From positions 1 to 64,000 of the forward strand of contig JAGQUV010000007.1 in the NCBI GenBank assembly GCA_020438295.1: a stretch of 64,000 nucleotides of DNA. Direction: 5' to 3'. The notes beneath the pieces were generated by a model, which saw only the letters and a list, made by a program, of their open reading frames with translations, did not search any database and was not told where the DNA came from. Within the stretch, counting starts at the first letter, position 1. Each line of letters begins with the position of its first letter. Of the stretch, positions 17,065-23,793 are shown one piece after another. The position numbers and the translations under genes are program-made. The DNA is from Solirubrobacterales bacterium. GTDB lineage: Bacteria; Actinomycetota; Thermoleophilia; Solirubrobacterales; 70-9.

Positions 17065-18321
17065 TCAGGCGCCGACTTCGGCCCGGATCGCCCCGGGCCC
17101 CTCGGTCTCGCGCCCGTCGTCTTCGTCGACCGCTCCGACCAGGATTGCGATCTTGCCCTGGTGCTGGTTCTCGTGCATCATCTGGTGTGCACCCGGTACT
17201 CCGTCGAATTCCATGGTCTTCCAGAGGACCGGCCGGACCTTGCCCTCCGCCATCAGTTCGTTCGCTTTCATGCATTCGTAGGCATTGGCGAAGTGGGAGC
17301 CTATGATCTGCTTCTGGCGCATCCAGAGGTAGCGCACGTCGAAGTCCAGGTTGTAGCCGGAGGTCGCGCCGCAGATCACGACCTTGCCGAACGGCTTGAC
17401 CATGAACACCGAGGTGGGGAAGGTGGCTTTGCCGACATGCTCGAAGATGACGTCCGGCTTGTCACCGAGGATCTCCTGCGCCCGCTTCGCGAATGCGCGC
17501 GACACCTTGAAGCGCTCCTTTTCTTCCTCGGGCGTCTCGTTCCCGGTCCGCATCATGCCGGCGAACTCGTTGCGGTTTATGTAGCCGACCGCGCCGAGCT
17601 CCTTGACCAGCTCGCCCTTCTCATCGGACGACACGACGCCGATCGCGTTCGCGCCCGCCGCCTTGCAGAGCTGGACCGCGAACACGCCCAGCCCGCCGGC
17701 GGCGCCCCAGATAAGGACGTTGTGGCCGGGCTGGATCTTGGCCTGGTCGATCAGCATGCGATAGGCGGTGAAGTAGGTCAACCCGTACGAAGAGGCCTCG
17801 GCCCAGGAAAGGTTCTGTGGCCGGGGTAGGAGCTGCTGGGCCTGGACCTTGGTGAACTGGGCAAACGAGCCCCAGGTGGTCTCGTAGCCCCAGATCTTCT
17901 GGCTGGGCGCGGCCATCGGGTCGAGTCCGTGGACCTCGACGTCTTCGTACGAGGCCTGGTTGCAGTGGACCACGACTTCGTCGCCGGGCTTCCACCGGGT
18001 GACGCCGTCTCCGACCTTCCAGACGACGCCCGACGCGTCGGACCCGCCGATGTGGTGCCCGTACTCGGGGTGGTCGCCGTAGCCGAAGACCGAAACCGGC
18101 TTGCCGAGGGCCGCCCAGACGTTGTTGAAGTTGACTCCCGCCGCCATCACCCTGACGATCACTTCGAAAGCGCCCGGCTCAGGCGTCTCGATCTCCTCCA
18201 GCTTGAACGCCTCGTTCGGCTCTCCCATCGTCTCGGGGCGGATCACCCACGCGGCCATCCTGTCCGGGAGCTCCCCGGGCTCGACATCGAGGCTGCTTAC
18301 TTCGGCGAGGTCTACGGACAC
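17065..18321 (-). CDS. ccr: Crotonyl-CoA carboxylase/reductase
   Basis: 418 residues of the medium-chain reductase family. The enzyme reductively carboxylates crotonyl-CoA with NADPH and CO2 to ethylmalonyl-CoA, the signature step of the ethylmalonyl-CoA pathway. Diagnostic features are V-N-F-N-N-V-W, C-N-Q, I-W-G-Y146-E147-T, W-G-A-A-G-G-L-G for NADPH, V-F-E-H-V-G-K-A-T-F and I-I-G-S-H-F-A-N. The Glu and His that hold CO2 in characterised ECR enzymes are kept. The Y-E-T and G-S-F-A-Q-F pattern is nearer to the Rhodobacter enzyme than to the Streptomyces one (from memory). GAGAGGAA lies upstream of the GTG start. Confidence 0.95.
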   Translation of the reverse strand: MSVDLAEVSSLDVEPGELPDRMAAWVIRPETMGEPNEAFKLEEIETPEPGAFEVIVRVMAAGVNFNNVWAALGKPVSVFGYGDHPEYGHHIGGSDASGVVWKVGDGVTRWKPGDEVVVHCNQASYEDVEVHGLDPMAAPSQKIWGYETTWGSFAQFTKVQAQQLLPRPQNLSWAEASSYGLTYFTAYRMLIDQAKIQPGHNVLIWGAAGGLGVFAVQLCKAAGANAIGVVSSDEKGELVKELGAVGYINRNEFAGMMRTGNETPEEEKERFKVSRAFAKRAQEILGDKPDVIFEHVGKATFPTSVFMVKPFGKVVICGATSGYNLDFDVRYLWMRQKQIIGSHFANAYECMKANELMAEGKVRPVLWKTMEFDGVPGAHQMMHENQHQGKIAILVGAVDEDDGRETEGPGAIRAEVGA

Positions 18322-18454
18322 TTATTTCCTCTCGGGTCGGAACGTGGTGGACGGTGCGGTCATCCTACATTCGTCGACCGGAAAACGACTGCTGCGCAGT
18401 CGCCGGGAGAAGGTGCGGGCCGACCGATGCGCGGGCCCGAGCGACCGGCCCGGA

Positions 18455-18922
18455 CTAGGGGGTCAGCAGGTCGCCTGACGAAGAGATCCGGCTCGGTCCG
18501 ACCACCAGGCGGGCGGTGCCGGCGCTCACGTTCGAGCTGAGCCGGTAGATACCGGACGGTAGGCCGGCGATGAAAGAGCCGGAGCCGTTGGGGACGATCG
18601 GCTGGACCCTGCGAACCGGGCCATCCAGAAAGAGCCGGCCCGGAACCGAGGTTTCGTTCGAGAGCGCAAACCTCACGTCGAGCGGCACGCCCCTTTCGGC
18701 CTGGTTCTGAGGGGCGTTGCGGTTCTGGCTTATATTCGGCTGGCGCTCGAACGGGAGCCCGACCGCCCGGGGTCCGATCTCGATCCCCTTGACGTTGATC
18801 GCGACCGTGACCACCGTCGGAATCGGCGGCCTCGGTTCGTTTTCGTGACTCTCGGCCGAACAACCGGCGACCAGCGCGGCGGTCGCGAGCAGTGCTGCGA
18901 GACAGGACAAGCTTCCCCTCAC
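18455..18922 (-). CDS. Small lipoprotein
   Basis: 155 residues with a lipoprotein signal peptide and lipobox L-V-A-G-C near residue 21. The mature part looks like a single beta-sandwich (V-T-V-A-I-N-V-K-G-I-E-I, V-R-F-A-L-S-N-E-T, G-I-Y-R-L-S-S) resembling a copper-chaperone or Ig-like domain, but without clear ligands. Function not recognised. The start is GTG 18922, with a -10 box 7 bases upstream. Confidence 0.6.
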   Translation of the reverse strand: MRGSLSCLAALLATAALVAGCSAESHENEPRPPIPTVVTVAINVKGIEIGPRAVGLPFERQPNISQNRNAPQNQAERGVPLDVRFALSNETSVPGRLFLDGPVRRVQPIVPNGSGSFIAGLPSGIYRLSSNVSAGTARLVVGPSRISSSGDLLTP

Positions 18923-18929
18923 GGTCCAG

Positions 18930-18935
18930 AATCTA
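18930..18935 (-). promoter_or_regulatory. -10 box TAGATT, leaderless start
   Basis: On the minus strand TAGATT ends 7 bases before GTG 18922. Confidence 0.4.
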
Positions 18936-18950
18936 CCCGACTCGGGGGCG

Positions 18951-19985
18951 TCAACCCATCCAGACCGACTTGCGCCGGCTGATCATCTGATCGAGCTGGA
19001 TCTGGATCCCGGCCCGGATCTTCTCCGAGATCTCCTGGATCGCGGCCGGATCGGAGGCCGTTTCGGGTGGATACTGGCTCATATCGATCGGTTCGAGAAA
19101 GCGGATCCTGAACTTAGCCGGCATGTAGAGCATCCCCGCCGCGAGCCCGAACAACGGGAAGGTAGGGGTGACCGGGAAGTAGATCAGGCCCGACAGCTTC
19201 TGCAGCAGCCGCAGGTGGGCGAAGATCGGCATCGCCTCCTCGCCGCCGACCAGCGCGATGGGCACGATCGGGACCCGGGCCCGGATCGCGGTGCGGACGA
19301 ACCCGCCGCGGCCGAACCGCCGCAGCCGGTAGCGCTGCCAGTAGAGCTTGCGGGTGCCCTTCTGGCCCTCGGGAAAGACCACCGCCAGCCGCCCTTCGTC
19401 GTGGAGCAGGCGCTGGGCGTTGTCACGGTGGGCCGGCACCAGACCCATCTTGTTGGCGATCATCGCCACTCCGGGATAGCCCTTGAACCAGTGCTCGCCC
19501 AACATGTACAGGGCCCGGGGGGAGGGGTGCTCGTTGCGGATCGCCTGCATGATCATCGGCCCGTCCGGCGGCAGTGCCCCGGAATGGTTCGAGACCAGCA
19601 GCGCCCCGCCGTTCGTGGGAATGTTCTCGATGCCTTCGGTCTCCACCCGGAACCAGTAGCGGTAGTAGAAATTGAGCAGCGGATCGATCAGCGATACGAC
19701 CGCCTCCGACCGTCCCCAGTCGTCGAGCGAACGACCGTCTTCGGCGGCCGGAAGCAGGTCGCGGAGACTTTCCAGCTGGGCTTCGGCCGCGGCAAGTTCC
19801 TGCGGTGACGGCTCCGGGTCGACCTCGGCCGCGTAGGGGTCCGACCTAGGGTCCCAGGGCGGGACCGCACCGGGCGGAACGGCGTCCGTACTGCCGTTTG
19901 CCTTCTCCGGCTCCGACTCGCCCCCGAACAGCGGGCTGTCGGAGCCGAGCGGCTTCCCGCCCAGGCCCTGGTGGCGGGAGCTCAC
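18951..19985 (-). CDS. PlsC-like 1-acylglycerol-phosphate acyltransferase family protein
   Basis: 344 residues. The acyltransferase motifs are S-N-H-S-G-A-L-P-P-D-G (His to Asp spaced by six residues rather than the usual four) and F-P-E-G-Q-K-G-T-R for phosphate binding. The N-terminal 70 residues are low-complexity and acidic. It would acylate a lysophospholipid or related lipid at the membrane. The start overlaps the ygfZ stop by 4 bases, so the two are translationally coupled. Confidence 0.8.
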   Translation of the reverse strand: MSSRHQGLGGKPLGSDSPLFGGESEPEKANGSTDAVPPGAVPPWDPRSDPYAAEVDPEPSPQELAAAEAQLESLRDLLPAAEDGRSLDDWGRSEAVVSLIDPLLNFYYRYWFRVETEGIENIPTNGGALLVSNHSGALPPDGPMIMQAIRNEHPSPRALYMLGEHWFKGYPGVAMIANKMGLVPAHRDNAQRLLHDEGRLAVVFPEGQKGTRKLYWQRYRLRRFGRGGFVRTAIRARVPIVPIALVGGEEAMPIFAHLRLLQKLSGLIYFPVTPTFPLFGLAAGMLYMPAKFRIRFLEPIDMSQYPPETASDPAAIQEISEKIRAGIQIQLDQMISRRKSVWMG

Positions 19986-20992
19986 TGCGGAGACCCGTTC
20001 CGGAACGGAAGTTCAGAAACCTCGGCCGCGACTTCCCCGGCCGCCGTTTCGACGGTGACGGTGTCGCCGGGCTCGACCTCCTTTCGCAGGATCGCCAGGC
20101 CGATCCGCCCTGAGGCCGGTGAGACGACCGCGGTTCCCACCGACCCCAGCTCGCGCTCGGCGTTCACGACCGCATCTCCCCGCCCCACCGAGCCCGAGAA
20201 GCGGAGCCCGCGCAAGTGCCGGTTCGGCCGGCCCCGGTAGTGAAGGCGGGCGACCGGTTCCTGACCGATGTAGCAGCCCTTGCCGAAATCGACCGCCCGT
20301 CCGACGATGCCGGCTTCAGCCGGCATGTGCGCCCCGGTCATCTCCGCCCCGTACCGGGGGCGGCCCGACTCGACCCGGACGATTTCGGCTGCCGCGGCGG
20401 TCACCGGGGTGGCGCCTCGCGCGATCAGCTCGGACACCACGGCGTCGTACTCTTCCTGCTCGCAGATCAGGTCCTGGCCCAGATCGGTGACGGCGGTCAG
20501 GCAGGCTGTCCCGGCCACGGTAAGTTCGGCGAAATCATGCTCCGCACCGGGGTCCAGTCCCGTCACCTCAGCCGTGCCGGGCCCGATCAGCGAAATAACC
20601 GACCGTCCGGCCGGGGCGACCTCTACCTCACGGCCGATCCTGTAGGTGTCCAGGTGCTTCATGGTCCGGGCAGCCGTTTCGTCAGGGACATCCAGCAGGA
20701 AGCGGTCGTCGGCGAGCCGGAGCAGGCGCAGATCGGTCTGGATGTGGCCCTTCCGGTCGAGCAGCGCGGCGTACCGGCCACTACCCGTCTCGAGGTCCTC
20801 GGTTTCGTTGGTTATCTGCCCCTGCAGGAACTCGGCCGCCTCGGGGCCGCTCACGCTGAACGTGGCCCGGCCCGTTTGGGTCAGCAGACCGCAGGCTTCA
20901 CGCATCTGGCGATACTCGGCGTCGAGGTCGGGGCCCGGCCCGGCCGCCCCCGCATCACCTCGCCCCGTGTCGGTCGTGGTCTTCGGGCTCAT
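19982..20992 (-). CDS. ygfZ: Folate-binding protein YgfZ (iron-sulfur cluster repair)
   Basis: 336 residues of the GcvT-like YgfZ family, which uses folate to help maintain Fe-S enzymes. The family's defining K-G-C-Y-I-G-Q-E is present near residue 240, followed by R-L-H-Y-R-G. The G-C-x-x-G-Q-E signature separates YgfZ from glycine-cleavage GcvT. It is the first gene of a two-gene unit with the PlsC-like protein. ATG 20992 has a -10 box TAGAAT 6 bases upstream. Confidence 0.9.
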   Translation of the reverse strand: MSPKTTTDTGRGDAGAAGPGPDLDAEYRQMREACGLLTQTGRATFSVSGPEAAEFLQGQITNETEDLETGSGRYAALLDRKGHIQTDLRLLRLADDRFLLDVPDETAARTMKHLDTYRIGREVEVAPAGRSVISLIGPGTAEVTGLDPGAEHDFAELTVAGTACLTAVTDLGQDLICEQEEYDAVVSELIARGATPVTAAAAEIVRVESGRPRYGAEMTGAHMPAEAGIVGRAVDFGKGCYIGQEPVARLHYRGRPNRHLRGLRFSGSVGRGDAVVNAERELGSVGTAVVSPASGRIGLAILRKEVEPGDTVTVETAAGEVAAEVSELPFRNGSPQ

Positions 20993-20998
20993 GTGACG

Positions 20999-21004
20999 AT
21001 TCTA
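20999..21004 (-). promoter_or_regulatory. -10 box TAGAAT, leaderless ygfZ start
   Basis: On the minus strand TAGAAT ends 6 bases before ATG 20992. It lies only 15 bases from the divergent -10 box at 21020. Confidence 0.5.
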
Positions 21005-21019
21005 GAAGAGCAGGAACGG

Positions 21020-21025
21020 TAGGCT
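21020..21025 (+). promoter_or_regulatory. -10 box TAGGCT, leaderless start
   Basis: TAGGCT ends 6 bases before ATG 21032. No ribosome site is present. Confidence 0.5.
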
Positions 21026-21031
21026 TGCCCC

Positions 21032-21394
21032 ATGCCGCTGGCCGACGACTTCCAGGATGTCCTCGACTCGCTCCCGGACGACTGGACCGACCTCGAACTC
21101 GATCTGCGCATCGAGGACGAATCGCGCTACATCGACGCGGCGGTGGAGCTCAGCCTGGTCAACGCCCAGCCCTATTCCAGGGCGGACTGGCACTGGCGGA
21201 TCCCGGTCGCCCATCATTTCGGGAAGGCCGCGGCTCCTCAGACCGTGTTGGGCGTCATGGACAGGCTGGATGCCGGTGGATGTGCGGGCGAGATCCAGCT
21301 ACGAGAAGTACGGGAGGGACGCTCCGAGGTGGTCCAGATGTGGGGTCGCCCGGAAAGCGTCCGCGAAGAGTTCCGCAAGCGGCGCTCGATCTGA
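21032..21394 (+). CDS. Conserved-looking hypothetical protein
   Basis: 120 residues, acidic N-terminal half (D-D-F-Q-D-V-L-D-S-L-P-D-D-W) and alternating strands (L-E-L-D-L-R-I-E-D, D-A-A-V-E-L-S-L-V-N). No known motif. It is divergent from ygfZ with nearly abutting promoters and is followed 5 bases later by the receiver-like gene. Confidence 0.6.
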   Translation: MPLADDFQDVLDSLPDDWTDLELDLRIEDESRYIDAAVELSLVNAQPYSRADWHWRIPVAHHFGKAAAPQTVLGVMDRLDAGGCAGEIQLREVREGRSEVVQMWGRPESVREEFRKRRSI

Positions 21395-21399
21395 GCCCG

Positions 21400-21720
21400 G
21401 TGGCCCGCGTCCTGGCCTGTGTTGCCGACCTGATGCTGGCCAGTCGAGTCAGTGAATCACTCGGCTCGGCCGGCCATCGGGTCGAGGTTGTGGCGGCCGC
21501 CCCCGAGGCGGCCGACTGCGACCTGGTGGTCTGTGATCTGGAGGCCTGCGACCCGGCGGCGATCGCGCGGCTCGGGCACTTCTCGATCGGCTTCTATTCG
21601 CATCTGGATACGGGGACGCGTGACCGGGCCGTGGCGGCCGGCATCGACCTGGTGATTCCGCGGTCGCGGATGGCTCGCGAACTCCCGGCCCTGGTCGACC
21701 GGGCATTGGCCGAGGGCTGA
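21400..21720 (+). CDS. Small receiver-like (CheY-fold) protein
   Basis: 106 residues from GTG 21400, which abuts the preceding stop. The pattern of strands and helices (V-L-A-C-V-A-D-L, C-D-L-V-V-C-D-L-E, F-S-I-G-F-Y-S-H, G-I-D-L-V-I-P-R) is that of a response-regulator receiver or B12-binding Rossmann fold. The acidic D-L-E at the end of strand 3 could stand for the phosphoacceptor position, but the late-strand Lys is not clear, so it may be non-phosphorylated. No output domain. Confidence 0.55.
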   Translation: MARVLACVADLMLASRVSESLGSAGHRVEVVAAAPEAADCDLVVCDLEACDPAAIARLGHFSIGFYSHLDTGTRDRAVAAGIDLVIPRSRMARELPALVDRALAEG

Positions 21721-21795
21721 GCGCTTCCCGACCACCCGGCCGCTAGACTCGCGACCGCCCGGTAACCCGAAAGTGTCAGGATCTTGCGGGAAGGC

Positions 21796-21801
21796 TAGAC
21801 T
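21796..21801 (+). promoter_or_regulatory. Candidate -10 box TAGACT for the aquaporin gene
   Basis: TAGACT at 21796-21801 and an identical hexamer at 21744-21749 lie upstream of the aquaporin gene. The nearer one would give a leader of about 50 bases with a good ribosome site. Confidence 0.3.
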
Positions 21802-21860
21802 TCTCCGGTCCGGCCTATCGCCGGCAGGTACTAATCGACAAGCCACGGAGGTTGGATTTC

Positions 21861-22592
21861 ATGCAAGATCGCGGTCTCGCCGCATACATCGCCGAGTTGG
21901 TCGGGACGCTGCTCCTGGTCTTCTTCATAACCGCGGTAGGGGTTCTCTTCGTCTCGGTCGGGGACAACGCGCAGTTCGGGTCCGACTTCGCGGTGGTCGG
22001 CCTGGTCTATGGCTTCGTCTTGATGGTCCTGATCATCGGAATCGGCATCGCCAGCGGTGGACACTTCAACCCCGCGATAACACTCGGCGCGGCGTTGATG
22101 AAGAAGATCGCCTGGGTCGACGCGGCGATCTACATGCTGGCTCAGCTTTCCGGCGGCGTCCTCGGCGCGCTGCTGACCAAGGCTCTGCTCGAGGACGAAG
22201 GCCGGGCCTCCAACTGGGCCCTTCCGGTGGTCAGTCCGCTGCTCGGCGGAGCCACGCAGGGCGCGATAGTCGAGGCGCTGGGCTCTTTCCTGCTGGTCCT
22301 CACCGTGCTGGTCGTGGCGCTCGGGATCAAGGCAAAGAAGGAATGGGCGCCCCTGGCAATCGGCCTCGCCCTGGCCGTGATCGCGATGGTCTTCGGACCG
22401 CTCACCGGCCCCGGTGTCAACCCGGCCCGGTGGTTCGGATCGGCCCTGGTCGCGACCGACTTCACCGACGCCTGGGTCTACGTGGTCGGTCCGATCGTGG
22501 GATCGGTGCTGGCCTTCCTGTTCTACAAGTTCGTGCTCGAAAAGAGCGACGCGGAAGAGGAGACCGCGGTCGCGCCCGGCGCACAGAAATAG
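21861..22592 (+). CDS. Aquaporin / MIP-family channel
   Basis: 243 residues, six predicted membrane helices and both NPA boxes intact (H-F-N-P-A-I-T and G-V-N-P-A-R). The first half-helix E-L-V-G-T-L-L-L-V-F-F is typical of AqpZ-like channels. Long acidic cytoplasmic C-terminus. I chose ATG 21861 over TTG 21852 because ACGGAGG ends 9 bases before it. Water versus glycerol selectivity is not certain; the Arg after the second NPA is present. Confidence 0.9.
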   Translation: MQDRGLAAYIAELVGTLLLVFFITAVGVLFVSVGDNAQFGSDFAVVGLVYGFVLMVLIIGIGIASGGHFNPAITLGAALMKKIAWVDAAIYMLAQLSGGVLGALLTKALLEDEGRASNWALPVVSPLLGGATQGAIVEALGSFLLVLTVLVVALGIKAKKEWAPLAIGLALAVIAMVFGPLTGPGVNPARWFGSALVATDFTDAWVYVVGPIVGSVLAFLFYKFVLEKSDAEEETAVAPGAQK

Positions 22593-22630
22593 CCCCGAGG
22601 CCGCCGGACCACCCGGCGACCGATGGCGAC

Positions 22631-22660
22631 ACGAAGGGCCCCCGCACGGGGGCCCTTCGT
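22631..22660. terminator. Strong bidirectional terminator hairpin
   Basis: A perfect 13-bp inverted repeat (ACGAAGGGCCCCC and its complement) with a 4-base loop, followed by CGTTT on the plus strand. It lies between the convergent aquaporin and HEAT-like genes and would serve both. Confidence 0.85.
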
Positions 22661-22664
22661 CGTT

Positions 22665-23210
22665 TCAGGCGGAGCCGCCCCCGATCTCACCCAGCGTGGC
22701 CCGGAGCCGCGACGCCCGTTTGGCCACCGACTTGCGGCGGTCGAGGGTGAGGCGATCGAGCTCCGGTTCGAGCCATTCCGCCAGTCCCGGGTCTCCGGCC
22801 GACCAGGCGGTCAGGATCGCCATCGAAGTATTCAGCACGATCCAGTCGTCCGATCCGGTCAGGTAGCCCTTGACCAGAGTGGTGGCTCTCCTGCGTCGCC
22901 CGGGGTCGATCAGGCAGCGAAGATGCCCGAGTATCTGGGCCGAGTGCCACTGGACCGACGGTTGGTCGATCGACCCGATCTCGTCCAGGATCCGATCTGC
23001 GTAGGGAACCAGCCACTCCGGGTGCTGGCGGCAGACCTTCTCGAGCGCGTCGCCGGCCCGCATCCGTACCAGTTCGTCGTCGGAGTCGAGCGTAGCGACG
23101 AGCCGGTCGAGCAGGTTACGGTCGGCGAGCGCCGCGTCCACCACTTCGCCGGTCCGGCCCAGCGAGTTGTGATGGCCGCCGCTCAGAACTCCGGCAAACG
23201 ACTCCTCCAC
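22665..23210 (-). CDS. HEAT-repeat-like protein
   Basis: About 181 residues, nearly all helical, with repeated helix pairs such as L-V-A-T-L-D-S-D-D-E-L-V-R-M-R-A-G-D-A-L and S-V-Q-W-H-S-A-Q-I-L-G-H-L, as in HEAT/PBS-lyase or DNA-alkylation-repeat proteins. The frame reads back to 23312 across the next gene, so GTG 23210 is the likely start; it lies 13 bases after the cupredoxin stop and is probably coupled to it. A scaffold or adaptor role is only a guess. Confidence 0.6.
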   Translation of the reverse strand: MEESFAGVLSGGHHNSLGRTGEVVDAALADRNLLDRLVATLDSDDELVRMRAGDALEKVCRQHPEWLVPYADRILDEIGSIDQPSVQWHSAQILGHLRCLIDPGRRRRATTLVKGYLTGSDDWIVLNTSMAILTAWSAGDPGLAEWLEPELDRLTLDRRKSVAKRASRLRATLGEIGGGSA

Positions 23211-23223
23211 GCTTCCGGCCCGG

Positions 23224-23682
23224 CTACTTGACCGTGAGCGTGCCTTCCATTCCCGCTTCCCGGTGACCGGGCACCGAGCAGTAGAAGGTGTAATCGCCCG
23301 CTTTGGCGTCAAAGCTCACGACCTCGCTCGAGCCGGTGATGACCGAGCTCCGCGCCACTTCCTGGCCGTCCTTTTCGATCACCACATCGTGGCCGATCGG
23401 CGAATCGTTGGTGAAGTCGATCTGTACCTTGCCCGGCTTCTCGGCGGTCAGCGAGGTCTCCTCATAAGCCAGCGCGCCGCTCGGATCGGCCTGCAGCTCG
23501 AGCACGTTGCCGCCACTGCCCGCCTGGTCGGCGGTAGCACCACCAGACTGCTGTGCGGGTTGAGCGGCTTCATTCGAGCCATTGGTGCCCGACGAATCGG
23601 ACGAGCTGTCGTCACCCCCGCAACCGGCGATCAGGGCGAGGGTGGCAAGCGGTAGGGCTAGCAGGGCTGCGGTCTTCTTCAT
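23224..23682 (-). CDS. Cupredoxin (plastocyanin/azurin-like) lipoprotein
   Basis: 152 residues: lipobox L-I-A-G-C21, a Ser/Gly/Gln-rich linker, then a cupredoxin domain. The type-1 copper ligands are all visible: H98 (I-G-H-D), C135, H140 and M145 in C-S-V-P-G-H-x-x-x-G-M. It should be a membrane-tethered blue copper electron carrier outside the cell. The ribosome site is AAGGAGAG before the ATG. The redox partner is unknown. Confidence 0.9.
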   Translation of the reverse strand: MKKTAALLALPLATLALIAGCGGDDSSSDSSGTNGSNEAAQPAQQSGGATADQAGSGGNVLELQADPSGALAYEETSLTAEKPGKVQIDFTNDSPIGHDVVIEKDGQEVARSSVITGSSEVVSFDAKAGDYTFYCSVPGHREAGMEGTLTVK

Positions 23683-23793
23683 CTGGCTCTCCTTGGAGTG
23701 GCTTTCTCGGCCTTGCTGCTACGGAATCACATTATCCGAGTGAGACCACCGGGCCGGGCGGTCGGGGCAGGGCTGCGATAGTTTGACGGGGCG

